Shown: positions 46,640-58,352, counted from the stretch's first letter. The stretch: 64,000 nucleotides of DNA from Gnetum montanum (GCA_015680685.1 MNCI01027012.1:62001-126000), one strand, 5' to 3'. The notes: generated by a model not told the origin, from the letters alone. Translations and numbers: made by a program.

Positions 46640-48806
46640 CTTGGAAGGAGGAGATCCAAAATATGGAGCATGGTTGTCCATATGATGAGGTTGTTGTTGT
46701 GTTAGCTAACTTGTGCTCATGGAAAGGTTTGATTTGTTGAATGTTGACTAGCTACTTTTTGTTTGGGCTCTTAGGCTTGTAGATCATCATGGCCCTAGAA
46801 GGAAAAGTCTTATCAATGATGTAAGGTCCTTCCCACAATGTTTGAAACCTAGTTCATTGAGGTATGTGTGTGGAGGTCTAGTAAAGAACTTTATCTCCTA
46901 GTTGAAATTTTACTTTTCTACTTTTTAGGTCATGACACTTTTTGTTATAGGCCTTGTGCAACTCATTAGATGATAGGGCTACTAATCAAATTTCATCTAA
47001 CAAGTTGAGATTCATCAGCCATTCTTTTTGGGCTAGACTTAAGTCAAGGTCAAGGTCACAAGCTATTGAAAGTGTACAGAGCTTGGATTGAATAGGGATT
47101 GTTTGTAATTTTCTATATACAAGCTCATAGGGAGAGTAGCCTATAGGAAGTTTCCATGTTGAGTAGTAGGCCCAAGGGCATTGTTGAGTTTTCTGCTCTA
47201 ATCCTTCCTATAGTTACTAATAGTTCTTGTTAGTATCTTTGTGATTTTCCTATTAGTAACCTCAGCTTGACCATTAACTTGGAGGTGGTACGGTGTTGTG
47301 AGTTTATGTTTAACCCCTAAGAATTGCATGAGTTTCTGAAAAATAGTGCCTATAAAGTAAGTTCCATTATCAAAATTTAATGCACGTGGCACACCAAACC
47401 TATTTATAACATTTTGTTGTACAAACTGAGTAATAGTAGAGGATGTACAATCCATAACGACTACTTCTTCTACCCATTTCGTACAATAGTCAACAGCAAC
47501 CATGATGTATGCCTTTTCATTTGACATGGTTGTGATGGGACCCATGAAATCAATGCCCCAAATGTTGAATGGTTCTAGTGGTTGAATCCATTGTTGAGGT
47601 TCTTCCATTTGAGTAGTCATTCCACCATCTTATTGACATTGTTCACAAGAGCAAACATAATTGTGAGCATCCATGAAGAGTGTTAGCCAGTAGTACCCTA
47701 CCATTAGGATTTTAATGGTTGTGTGTCTTCTAGCATAGTGTCCTCCACAAGGACCTTCATGAGTGTCTTCAAGAGTGTGCAATTTATTAGCATTAGGGAC
47801 ACACCAATGAACCAATCCATCGGTGCACACCTTGTAGAAGTGTTCGTTGATCTCCATGAAGTGCTTTACCTAGTGAAGAAACTACTATTTCTTTAGGAGG
47901 TATGACCCTTGTGGCATCTTTTAAGTGAGAAGATAGGTAAGAATGCCATGATACCATTTTAGCTCATTGGATATTTGTTTAGTTATAACCCCAGCAAAGA
48001 GAAGTTCATCAAGAAACATGTCAGAGAGTAGGCTTTCTTCCTCTTTGTCATCCCATCACAACAAAGACAAGTGATCAACAATCACATTCTCAGTACCCTT
48101 TCAATCTACAATCATAAGATTGAATTCCTGCAAGATCTCCAACCACCGTATGACATGGGGGCTTATCGTGGTCTTATTTATTAGGAAGCAGATGGTGCTA
48201 TGTGCATAAACACCTTATATCCAAACACATGATGCCTGAACTTCTCTAGAGTAAACACCACCACCATCAATTATTTTTTTATAGTGGTGTGGTTTAGTTG
48301 TGCACCCACAATACTTCAGCTAGTGCAGTGGATGTATTATGGTTGTTTCTTGTTATCTAACTACATCAACATAGCTCCCAAGGCATAATTTGATGTGTCC
48401 ATCATTATATCAAATAGCTTGGACCAATCAAGTGCTTGTAGGATTAGATTTTCTATAAGCTTTTCTTTTATTTGCTAGAATGCTTTCTCACATTTTGTGG
48501 TCCATAAAAAAGGAGCATCTTTCTTTGTTAGTTTGACCAATGATTTTGCCATCTTAGAGGAATTCTCTATGAATTGCCAGAAGTAGCCATTATGTCCAAG
48601 GAATGACCAAATATATTTAACCATTTCTAGCTAGTGGGTTATTCCTTGGATGACCCTTATTTTTTCAATGTCTACCTCAATTCCTACTTGGATATTTTGT
48701 GCCCCAGTACAATGCCCTCCTGGACCATGAGGTCACTTTTCTACCAATTGAGCCTCAAGTTATTTTTAACACACCATTTTATCTGATAGTGTTTTTAGTT
48801 CAAGGG
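46640..48806 (-). pseudogene. pol of element E-F: RT C-terminus, RNase H, integrase
   Basis: In reading order: RT thumb/connection (near 48660-48560, motifs GIEVDIEKIRVIQG then FLGHNGYFWQFIE), RNase H start (near 48440, LDWSKLFDIMMDTSNYALGA), RNase H end (near 48170-48060, PHVIRWLEILQEFNLMIVD, then ENVIVDHLS), zinc-binding integrase domain (47857-47630, with HEGPCGGH and CSCEQC), and catalytic core (47620-47198). In the core's 140-residue open frame D24, D84 and E120 are all present, spaced D-35-E. The C-terminal domain runs to about 46640 with stops (GPYIIDKTFPSRAMM). RT fingers and palm, including YxDD, are missing. The stop between zinc domain and core is TAA in place of a likely CAA. RT upstream of 48806 is lost, not merely displaced by element H. 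Confidence 0.88.
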
Positions 48807-48811
48807 ACTCT
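48807..48811. repeat. Target site duplication of element H, left (ACTCT)
   Basis: ACTCT directly before TGAAACACC; repeated at 58348-58352 directly after the other LTR end. Confidence 0.9.
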
Positions 48812-48979
48812 TGAAACACCACTAATTTTGGCCTAGCACTTTGAAATGAGAATGACTCAAAATTTGACTAAGGTAGGGGGCTCACCCCCAGCTTGCCCAA
48901 GCCAGCTTGCTCATGCTATCAAGCTAGCTTTCCCTCAGCATGAGCAGCTCCAATAGCTTCAAAATCAAATCAAAATAGT

Positions 48980-49480
48980 CCAAACATGAAGGTGTAAGCT
49001 ATCCTCAAGAGCCACTAATGTCCACTCCAAGTTTTAGCATTCAAGAGTCCAAATTTCAAGCTAGACTACACAGTTTTTGCAGGTCACGCTGGACAGTCAT
49101 GCTGGGCGTGACCACATCGTGACCAACTCTGGGAGCCTCAAAACTGAGTCAAAATGACTTTATTTCAAGGTTCAAGTCATCCTCAAGGTCCAATATTGAT
49201 AACTATGGGTCCCAGCCTTTAGAAATTCCAGATTTTAGCTCAAAATTACAAGTTTTTGAGGTCACACTGTAGGTCACACTGCAAGTCACGCTGGGCAGTC
49301 ATGCTAGGCATGACCACAGCATGACCAACTTTTAGAGCCACAAAACTAAGTCAAAATGACTTAATTTCAAGGGTGAAAGTCATCCTCAAGGTCCACTATT
49401 GATAACTATGGATCCCAGCCTTCAGAAATTCTAGATTTCCACTCAAAATTGCAAGTTTTTGAGGTCACGCTGGGCAATCA
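48980..49480. repeat. U3 tandem repeats of element H, about 190 bp units (5' LTR)
   Basis: Each unit contains GTCACGCTGGGCAGTCATGC, then TGGGCGTGACCACA and ACTGAGTCAAAATGACTT; GTCACGC and GCGTGAC form an inverted pair. The 3' LTR has one more unit (56810-57490). Confidence 0.88.
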
Positions 49481-49793
49481 AATTTCTCTTGTTGTACATT
49501 TCATTGTAAATCCCATTTGTGGGTATGTTAGGCCCCCATGGTCTAAATTAAATGTACTTTCATGGGCTTGAATAACCCATGAATTGTGAAATGTAATGTA
49601 CCTGGTCAAGAACGTAGCTTGCCGACACACATCCAACTCATGCACAACTGTCCGACACACATCCAACTCTCACCAGCATGCATCCAACCTAAGCACAACT
49701 GTTGATTGAACACATGTCACATGATCTTGTTTCCTCTCATCTCTTGGCTATTGATTCCATCCATGGATTCTGTGCCTGAGTCCAGCTCAGCTG

Positions 49794-49801
49794 TATAAAT
49801 A
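49794..49801 (+). promoter_or_regulatory. TATA box of element H 5' LTR
   Basis: TATAAATA downstream of the U3 repeats; the same at 57797-57804 in the other LTR. Confidence 0.65.
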
Positions 49802-50349
49802 CCTTGTCAATTAACATAAATGGGGTCGGTAATTTTGAAGGTTGGCGGCTTGGGAAGTATCGACTAGCAGCCTAGGACTCTTAGACACACTTGACTCCTA
49901 GCATCCAAACACTTTAGACATCATCCTAGGGCTTAGTGCTTGACCTTCCATCCATACGCCCAGCTACACTTTGACTGGTGTACATTCTTTTTTTAAACAA
50001 TATAATACGGTTCATTATTGCTTTCCATTTACATTGTTTACTCTATTTATGCTTCGTTTACAATTCAGTGTCTATTTACACTCAGTACACTCTATTTACA
50101 TTTCATGTCACTATTTTCATTCTATTTACATCCCGTTTACACAGTTTACGATAACCCCAGTGCTAGCTGTAGCTTACGTTCGAGGAAGTCCTTAGTTGAT
50201 TTGTGTGCAAACCATCCAAGGCACTCTACCTTTGTTCCCTTTTCCAGCTTGCCCTCAAGCAAAGGTAGGGTCAATTGTGCATGCCTAATAATCTTTCAGT
50301 GTATGTTTTATTCCAGCCTTACACCGATAATTTAGGTCAGTACAGTTTT

Positions 50350-50368
50350 TGATGCTAGAAGGAGGGTC
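50350..50368 (+). other. Primer-binding site of element H, tRNA not identified
   Basis: TGATGCTAGAAGGAGGGTC, six bases after the LTR end; partner of TGGTGTTAGAAGGAGGACC in element G. Not the tRNA-Asp type of the other family. Confidence 0.65.
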
Positions 50369-50462
50369 ATATTTGCAATTGTCAAAATGTCACTACCTAT
50401 CAAAACTTATCCATATTATCCCGTTGAGTCCCCTTTCCACAGTTGATCATGCTGCTCTCTTT

Positions 50463-50930
50463 TGGTCATGCTAAGCTTGTCCTATTTGTCACACTGAGCT
50501 TGTCCTATTGGTCATGCTGAGCTTATCCTATTGGTCACACTGAGCTTGTCCTGTTGGTCATGCTAAGCTTCATCTATTGGTTACGCTGAGCTTATTTTGT
50601 TGGTCACGCTAAGCTTGTCCCTATTGGTCACACTGAGCTTGTCCTGTTGGTCATGCTGAGCTTGTCCTATTGGTCACACTGAGATTGTCCTATTGGTCAC
50701 GCTAAGCTTGTCCCGTTGATCATGCTAAGCTTATCCTATTGGTCACACTAAGCTTATTCTATTGGTCACGCTGAGCTTGTCCCTATTGGTCACACTGAGC
50801 TTATCCTGTTGGTCATGCTAAGCTTATCCCTATTGGTCACGCTAAGCTTGTCTTGTTGGTCATGCTGAGCTTGTCCCTATTGGTCACGCTGAGCTTATCC
50901 CTATTGGTCATGCTAAGCGTGTCCCTGTTG
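50463..50930 (+). repeat. Leader tandem array of element H, 20 units of 23-24 bp
   Basis: About 20 head-to-tail copies of GGTCAYGCTRAGCTTGTCCTATT. It lies between primer site and gag, inside the expected transcript leader. Its GTCATGCTGAGC core resembles GTCATGCTGGGC of the U3 repeats. Confidence 0.92.
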
Positions 50931-51002
50931 TGTCACTCTGGTTACGATGCAACTGCTTGCAATCCAACTCCTTTCATCTAGCCCAATCTACTCACATTCA
51001 TC

Positions 51003-54000
51003 ATGGAATGCTTCCAAATCAACCTAGTAACACTACCAATCGCTAAAACTTCGAACCCTGTGACTACTACAGAATCCATCACTGTTATTGAACACATAAA
51101 TCCTCAAGGTCCTACATGCTAGTCACTCAGGCTACAGGGCAAAGGCCCTACTCATGCAACTCTTACACCCGAACAGTATAACTTCATTTGTGTCAAAATC
51201 CAAGCCAACTTACCTATTGACCATATAGAAAGGGAAGCAAAGCGAGAATATGAATTTATCCACAAAGGAGAACGTGAGTTCATCCCTTCAGCATTTGACA
51301 TAATCCTACTATCTAAAAACCATCATAAACTCATATCCCATCTTCTTATGACTAGAAGTCAAGCCTTACAGCTACTGCTAATAGAGCCTCAAGATGAGGA
51401 AGATGATTTTGCAGACCAATCTGAACATGGAGATTCCTACCATATCATTAGTTCCCATGCCTACACAAACCCATTATTCCATCCTTTCCTGGAAGAAACT
51501 ATGCTTATTCCTTCATCTAAAAACACTCGAGCACCAATTTCCCAACAAGCGGTACCTACTTCCATTTCTATCTTCTCTGTACCCAATAATTTTCATTCTA
51601 ATGCATCTACTTCCTTCATTCCTCCACAAGCACAGTCCTAACAACTTCCCCCCCAAACCAACGCAGAGTCAATCTTTCGACCTCAAGTAATTGGAATGCC
51701 ATCGGTCATACCAGCTTCCACATCCACCCATTACATACCTCAGGTGCATATCCACGGAGCACCATTAATACCTCATAACCCTGTGGCTGGGCAATGGGTT
51801 CCATTGGTAGTCTCAGTTCCGAATACCATCCCACAACAATAAATGTTAGCCCAACTACCTCTCTTTCCACAAGCAATGCAATAATTAAATCATTATCATC
51901 CACAATTTTCTCAATCCACTGATTTTCCTACCATCCAAGAATGGCCAAACACACAAAAAATGATGCACTCCTTGGCAGAGGAATTAAAATGCCTTAAAAC
52001 TTTGAACAATGAGGAATTCAAAGTACTAGATTTCTATCAAGATGACCCGATTGACCCCTCAGTTCCACCCTTAACCTTGCCAAAGGGAGTCTTGTTACCT
52101 TAATTGACCAAGTACAATGGAGAGGGAGACCCAAATGCCCACCTAGTGACATTCCGAACTGAAAGTCTTTTGCTTCAGGCATGGCCCCATGTAATTCTGC
52201 ATGTTTTTGCTATGTCCTTAATAGGAAGAGCCTTAGATTGGTACCGAGCCTTACCCTGTAGCTCTATATCTTCTCTATAGGATCTACTACACCAATTTTT
52301 CACCCGTTTCAAATATAACCTAAAACCTGAAGCCACGTTAGATAGCTTAATTCAAATTAAAAAAGTGCCTTTAGAGCCAACACAGAAATTTATCCAAAGA
52401 TGGAGTGCCACCCTGAATCAACTTCACAAACCTATTCCTGAAACATATCTACTTACCATCCTTAAGGCAGCTGCAAATGACTTCATTAAATCGAAGCTTT
52501 ATTATCTAAAACCCCGTACTTTGAGTCAAGCATTTGTACAAATTAAAGATATAGAAGAGGCGACACAATTAAGAAATAACCTAGCTTATGTGGCCTACAA
52601 AAACCAACATACTCGCAAGCAAAACACAACCGAGGAAATAGTAGTCACAATCACAAAAGCAACCAACTGGGGCCCAAAAGCTAAGCAACCTAAATCCCTA
52701 TCTAACAAAGCCGCCAACTTTAGCACCAACTCACCTACATCAGTAGGGGCCACCCCAAGGCCCAAATTTTAGTGTAAGGACCACTCAAAGTATACACCAC
52801 TACCAATGAAACCCTCTCAACTACTAGAGAAACTCTTAAAAGTTGGAAAAATCCAACACAAACACGTATCAGAGATTACCTACCAAAAACATGACAGGTA
52901 CTGCAAGCTACTAAGGAACCCAACCTTAGCAGTACCAAATGAGCCCCCAGTTCCACAACATTTTAAATTGGACCAATACTATCATTGCCATCAAATGGTT
53001 GGTCACAATACAGACAACTATCATGCCTTGCAAGATGACCTGCAGGGAATGATAGAATAAGACCAACTAGAGATTAACATGGCAAGTCAATCCAACACAG
53101 ATGATGTCTCCTATGTCATAAACTCAATTAGCATAGGTGGCAAGCCCAAACCTATGCAAAAATATTTTGTGATCTGTGTGCCTCCTAGCAAGGCAAGGAT
53201 TCCCCTAGCCTCCATAAACAAGAGGCCTCCCTTTGTTATCAAGGTGCCACCCCAGGCACCCACAACACCCTTTGTGGTCAAGGCTCTATCATGTTCATCT
53301 GCTAAGAAATTAAACTAGCATGACGTAGCAACAAAAACTGCTAACCAACCTTTCATCATAAGAGTGCCACAATGAGATGGCCCCTCACCTACCCGAAGCC
53401 CAATAGTGGGCAACATCTTGATCCCTCCCCCTTCAAGGCCTGACCCCACTAGCAACCTGGGTAGGCCCACCAAATGGAAATGCAAGCACCTTGCAATTCC
53501 CATGGCCGAAGAAAAGGCCACAACTAGCAAAAAACAACTGAACACTGGGGCCCCTACCCCCAAGAAAACCAAGCCTAAGTCCCCCTCTCGAGAGGTCTGT
53601 CTCTTGAGCTTCATGGAGGAAGTCAAAGCCAACACAATGGCTAATGACAAAGACATCGTAACTACACTAACCCAGGTAAAGCAAATGCTCAAGCAAAAGA
53701 ACAAAATATTTACCTTATACAACTTGGTCAAGACCTCACTTGCTCACTACCAAGCATTGGCCTAGGCCTTAGGCTCCATTCCTATCATGGAGGACATCCC
53801 TGCAAATGAGACATCCATCCGTGCAACAATGTTATCTCCCATACCACAAGAATTAGGTTCAACAACCTTAGCCTTTCGTGATGATGTAGTTAAATTCAAC
53901 CCCAAACGAGGGGAAGTCACTACAGCTCCACTATCCATTAGCATTCGTGTTGGGCAATGCACCATCCGCAGAGTGCATGTTGACAATGGTGCAGCAACGA

Positions 54001-54578
54001 ACGTAGTCCTATACTCCGTCATCGACAAGCTAGGCCTGGTAGATGAAATCAGGCCAACCAAAATCACATGTCTAAAATCCTTCAATGGATCACATGTCAC
54101 AGTCAAGGGTACAATCAACTTATCCTTTGTAGTGGTAGAGCAATTCCCCACTAGTGCAAATTTCACTGTCATAGAGGAGATGCCAGGTTTCAACATGATT
54201 CTAGGTAGGCCTTGGCTAGCTCAACTAAGGGCCATCTCCTCTACCAGCCACTAGGAAATCCACCTTCCATATGAAGATGGTCAAGTTATCATCCATGGTG
54301 ATAACATTTCCTCTTCAACTATCCATGACATAGACATGGTGCAAGTTTTGGAAGAAGAGTTTCTTAATGGTACACCTATGACAACCAACGCAACACTTAA
54401 GGCTAACACACCCGAATGAGTGGTTGAAGCCGACAGCCCCCTAGAGGACCCTAAACCTTGCATGCTCCCTAATCCATGCCTAGTTAGAAAGAAACTACAT
54501 GACCAAGACTCTCCCTTGGCTAAAAATGTGCTAGATGCTTGCCTACCTTCTGCCTACCCCTTTGACATGCATTTTTGA
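51003..54578 (+). pseudogene. gag-protease polyprotein of element H, frame intact, nonsense-only decay
   Basis: One frame runs 1192 codons from MECFQINLVTLP with no frameshift. Order: N-terminal region with YNFICVKIQ (about residue 62); an acidic segment (EDDFADQSEHGD); a Pro/Ser/Gln-rich linker; a capsid domain (about 350-530) with YNGEGDPNAHLVTF, SLIGRALDWYRALP and FFTRFKYNLKPEATLD, then LEPTQKFIQRW; a knuckle-like YYHCHQMVGHNTDNYHALQ; PFVIKVPP-type repeats; and a retropepsin (about 975-1080) with VHVDNGAATNVV at the active site and FNMILGRPWLAQ at its end. The active site is Asp-Asn-Gly instead of Asp-Ser/Thr-Gly. Thirteen in-frame stops, at 51120, 51639, 51840, 51882, 52101, 52278, 52770, 53058, 53316, 53373, 53763, 54252 and about 54417, could each arise by one C-to-T from CAA, CAG or CGA. 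No RT follows. Confidence 0.9.
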
Positions 54579-54920
54579 CTTTTGTTTACATTGCACTAGC
54601 CTATGCATCTACATTTTGCCTGCTCACTTAGATCACGCATTTTGCTTTGTTTATACATTCGTCAACTCAGTTTACACATTGCATTTGAAAAACATTAAAC
54701 ATAAAAACATAAAACTACAAAAACACATGGCCCAAAAAGGCCTTAAACTAGCATACAGCCCAAAATAGCCTAAAACTATCACCTTTTGCATTGCTTTTCT
54801 TTCATTCATACATTCTAACTCTATGTACGACAAGATCTCACAGGCACATGGCATGACCATGCATGTAGCATCACACTTTACACAAGCAAGGTAAGCATTA
54901 GTCCACTATGACTATAAACT
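54579..54920. other. 3' region of element H, upstream of the array
   Basis: T/C-rich then A-rich, no known motif. Confidence 0.5.
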
Positions 54921-55445
54921 GGCATAGAACAGTTCTAGCATCATGACTTAAAACTGATACCACAGAGCAATCCTAGCATCATAACTTAAAACTAATACCA
55001 CAGAGTAGTCCTAGCATCATGACTTAAAACTAATACCACAAAGTAGTCCTGGCATCATGACTTAAAACTGATACCATAGAATAGTCCTGGCATCATGACT
55101 TAAAACTGATACCACATAGTCCTAGCATCATGACTTAAAACGGATACCACAAAGTAGTCTTGGCATCATGACTTAAAACTAATACCATAGAGTAGTCCTG
55201 GCATCATGACTTAAAACTGATACCAAAGAGCTCTATCTAGTATGACACTAAATTGCTACATCCATCTGCCATGACATGAAACTAGCATCTAGAGTCCACT
55301 AAGACTATAAAATAGTTTACCTTTTCACAGTCTGCTATGACTATAAACTAGCAATGCACCATCCACTATGACACTAAACTAGCACTGTCCAAAGGCTTAT
55401 GACGTGAAACTAATCCACAAAAATCTGCTAAGATTATAAACTGGT
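54921..55445 (+). repeat. 3' tandem array of element H, 38 bp units
   Basis: About eight good units of 38 bp (one of 35) with CATCATGACTTAAAACTGAT, from 54921 to about 55240, then looser units carrying GACTATAAACTAGCA to about 55445. Related to the arrays of element G in the same position. Confidence 0.9.
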
Positions 55446-55975
55446 GATATTATCAACAACTAGGAAAAACTTGAAAGGATGTGTCACTACAATCAACTTG
55501 CTGCACAATTTGTCTCATGGGTCTTAATGAGGCTAATGTTGTTCATGATTCTATCTAACGTGAAAATTACACACGTGATGACTCCATCTCCTTATTTAAA
55601 GTGTTTAGCTAACCATTTCATTTGTGGTTTTCTTGGCTTCTTAGAGTTGTGTTTATAGGATGACACTCCTGAGGCACTCGTGCATAGACACACTTCATCG
55701 TGACGACAAGGTATCACATTCTTCTTGACGCATGTAACTAGGTTAATCAATTCGTTCATAAGTACATTCCTAACTCCTGATACATCCCTTATTTCCTCAT
55801 CATGTCCCAATTATCCTATTCAATTATACCCTTTGATACATTCCATTCAGCTCAAAATTCTTGATACACTATTGCACACTGTAACTCCCCAAGCAGTCGC
55901 AATGCAAAACACATTACACAATGCATGACACAAAATGCAAGTGCTCGAACACGAGCATAGTGCTAAAAGCAAGCT
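55446..55975. other. 3' untranslated region of element H
   Basis: No recognisable gene or repeat; short open frames here have no motifs. Confidence 0.5.
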
Positions 55976-56105
55976 CTTTCAAAAAGACCAAAGAGAAAAA
56001 GAAAAAGAAAGCCAAAGAAAGGCAAAAATAAAAGAAAAGAAGAAACAAACGGGAAAAACAAGAAAAGAAAACAAAAAGGTCAAAGAGAAAAATGCACGAA
56101 AAAGG
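55976..56105 (+). repeat. Purine-rich tract of element H
   Basis: About 130 bases dominated by A and G (AAAAAGACC, AAAGAGAAAAAGAAAAAGAA), roughly 500 bp before the polypurine tract. Confidence 0.8.
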
Positions 56106-56605
56106 TCTTCATGACCTTGTTGACATCATAAACCATAGACTATTGGCTATTCTCATACGCTCATGTCCCATGTGAGAAGGCAATTATCTTGAAAAATAGT
56201 TATGCTTATGTCTCAAAGAGATCATGTTGCACATCATCACGTGGCTTTGGCTGTTTACAACGGGCCTCATAAGCACTCTATAAGAGTCTTGTTTCTCCAA
56301 AGAACGCACTTCCTATGTCTTGGCGCCAAGTCTATAGACAAGGACCAGAGACAGAGCTCCTTCACGTGAGAGCATTTCTCTCCCATGATGCCAGAAGCAA
56401 TCAAAACCATTGATCAACTTCTAAATTCCCCAGTTACAACCAATCCCCTCCCCTTGCATCTTAAATTGCATTTCCCCATTCCCATGTACTTTTGGAAATG
56501 GTGCGATGACATCCAATCAAGGGCTGACAGTTAATGTTTGGTACTTGTTTGTTCATGGTGTTTTGCATTTCTTTGTCGATGCCTCTTGGGTAGATTCCTC
56601 CAAAC

Positions 56606-56624
56606 GTCAACAAAGAGGGGCCAA
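56606..56624 (+). other. Polypurine tract of element H
   Basis: GTCAACAAAGAGGGGCCAA directly before the LTR start; conserved in element G. Confidence 0.88.
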
Positions 56625-56809
56625 TGAAACACCACTAATTCTGGCCTAGCACTTTGAAATGAGAATGACTCAAAATTTAACTAAGGTAGGGAGCTCACCC
56701 CCAGCTTTCCCAAGCTAGCTTGCTTACGCTATCAAGCTAGCTTGCCCTCAACATGAGCAACTCCAACAACTTCAAAATCAAGTCAAAATAGTCCAAATTT
56801 GAAGGTGTA

Positions 56810-57490
56810 ACCTATACTCAAGAGCCACTAATGTCCACTTTAAGTTTCAGCATTTAGGAGTCCAAATTTGAAGCCAAACTACATAGTTTTTGCAAGTCAC
56901 GTTGGACAGTCATGTTGGGCGTGACCACAGTGTGACCAACTTTGGGAGCCCTAAAACTGAGTCAAAATGACTTGATTTCAAGGGTGAAATTCACCCTCAG
57001 GGTCCACTATTGATAACTATGGGTCCTAGCCTTCATAAATTCTAGATTTCAGCTCAAAATTACACATTTTTGAGGTCACACTGCAAGTCACGCTGGGCAG
57101 TCATGCTGGGTATGACCACAGCATGACCAACTTTTAGAGCCCCAAAATTGAGTCAAAATGACTTGATTTCAAGGGTGTAAGTCATCCTCAAGGTTCACTA
57201 TTGATAACTATGGGTCCCAGCTTTCAAAAATTCTAGATTTCAACTCAAAATTGCAAGTTTTTGAAGTCACACTATAGGTCACACTGCAGGTCACGCTGGG
57301 CAGTCATGCTGGGCGTGACCACAATGTGACCAACTTTTAGAGCCCCAAAACTGGGTCAAAATGACTTGATTTCAAGGGTGCAAGTCATCCTCAAGGTCCA
57401 CTATTGATAACTATGGATCCCAGCCTTTAGAAATTCCATATTTCAGCTCAAAATTGTAAGTTTTTGAGGTCACGTTAGGCAATCAAATTT
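56810..57490. repeat. U3 tandem repeats of element H, 3' LTR (one unit more)
   Basis: Three full units and one partial of the about 190-bp repeat seen at 48980-49480. Confidence 0.88.
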
Positions 57491-57796
57491 CTCTTGTTGT
57501 ACATTTCATTGTAAATCCCATTTTTGGGCATGTTAGGCCCTCATGGTCTAAATTAAATGTACTTTCATGGGCTTGAATAACCCACGAATTGTAAAATGCA
57601 ATGTACCTGGTCAAGAACGTAGCTTGCTGACACACATCCAACTCGTGCACAACTATCTAACACATCCAACTCTTGCCAGCACACATCCAACCTGAGCACA
57701 ACTATCCATTGAATACATGTCACATGATCCTGTTTCCTCTCATCTCTCAGCCGTTGATTCCATCCACGGATTCCATGCCCAAGTCTAGCTCCACCC

Positions 57797-57804
57797 TATA
57801 AATA
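57797..57804 (+). promoter_or_regulatory. TATA box of element H 3' LTR
   Basis: TATAAATA, same context as at 49794. Confidence 0.6.
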
Positions 57805-58347
57805 CCCTGTCAATTCACATAAACAGGATCAACAATTTTGAAGGTTGGCTACTTGGGAAGTATCGACCAACAGCCTAGGATGCTCAGACACACTTGACTC
57901 CTAGCATTCGAACACTTTAGACATCATCCCATGGCTTAGTACTTGACCTGTCATCCATACGCGTAGCTACACTTTGACCGGTGCACATTATTTTTTAAAA
58001 TAATATAGTACAATTCATTATTGCCTACCATTTACATTGTTTACTCTATTTATGCTTCATTTACAATTTAGTGTCTATTTACGCTCAGTACGCTCTATTA
58101 ACATTTCATGTTGTTGTTTGTATTCTGTTTATATCCTGTTTACACTGTTTACGATAACCCTAGCGCTAGCCGTAGCTTACATTCAGGAAAGTCCTTGGTT
58201 GATTTGCGTGCAGACCATCCAAGGCACTCTGCCTTCGTTCCCTTTTCCATCTTGACCTCAAGTGAAGGCAGGGTTAGCTATGCATGCCTGACGATCTTTC
58301 AGTCTCTATTTTCTTCCAGCCTTACATAGACGATTTAGGTCAGTACA

Positions 58348-58352
58348 ACTCT
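58348..58352. repeat. Target site duplication of element H, right (ACTCT)
   Basis: Partner of 48807-48811. Confidence 0.9.

Larger units (their letters stand above)
48812..50344 (+). repeat. 5' LTR of element H
   Basis: 1533 bp, TGAAACACC to GTCAGTACA. U3 holds two full and one partial unit of a roughly 190-bp repeat (about 48980-49480); TATA at 49794; the U5 is T/C-rich. Confidence 0.93.
48812..58347 (+). mobile_element. Complete Tat-like gag-protease element H
   Basis: A 9536-bp plus-strand element with two LTRs (48812-50344, 56625-58347), the 5-bp duplication ACTCT, a primer site, a 23-24 bp leader array, one long gag-protease frame (51003-54578), a 38-bp 3' array, a purine-rich stretch and a polypurine tract. 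No RT, RNase H or integrase. It inserted into element E-F and is therefore younger than it. Best preserved element of the window. Confidence 0.93.
56625..58347 (+). repeat. 3' LTR of element H
   Basis: 1723 bp, TGAAACACC to GTCAGTACA. It is 190 bp longer than the 5' LTR through one extra U3 repeat unit. TATA at 57797-57804. Confidence 0.93.

Noticed and set aside
49971-50335. Overlapping plus-strand ORFs as a small gene
   Set aside because: They lie within U5 of the element H LTR and recur in its 3' LTR (58037-58329); pyrimidine-rich, no motif.
50463-50930. CRISPR-like array
   Set aside because: Units are contiguous 23-24 bp tandem copies without unique spacers, in a plant retroelement leader.
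53315-53731. 138-codon minus-strand ORF as a membrane protein
   Set aside because: Hydrophobic run is an antisense shadow of the gag-protease frame of element H.
51003-54578. Programmed stop read-through or a variant genetic code
   Set aside because: Thirteen scattered stops of all three kinds, with Gln codons at two equivalent sites in relatives, point to decay.
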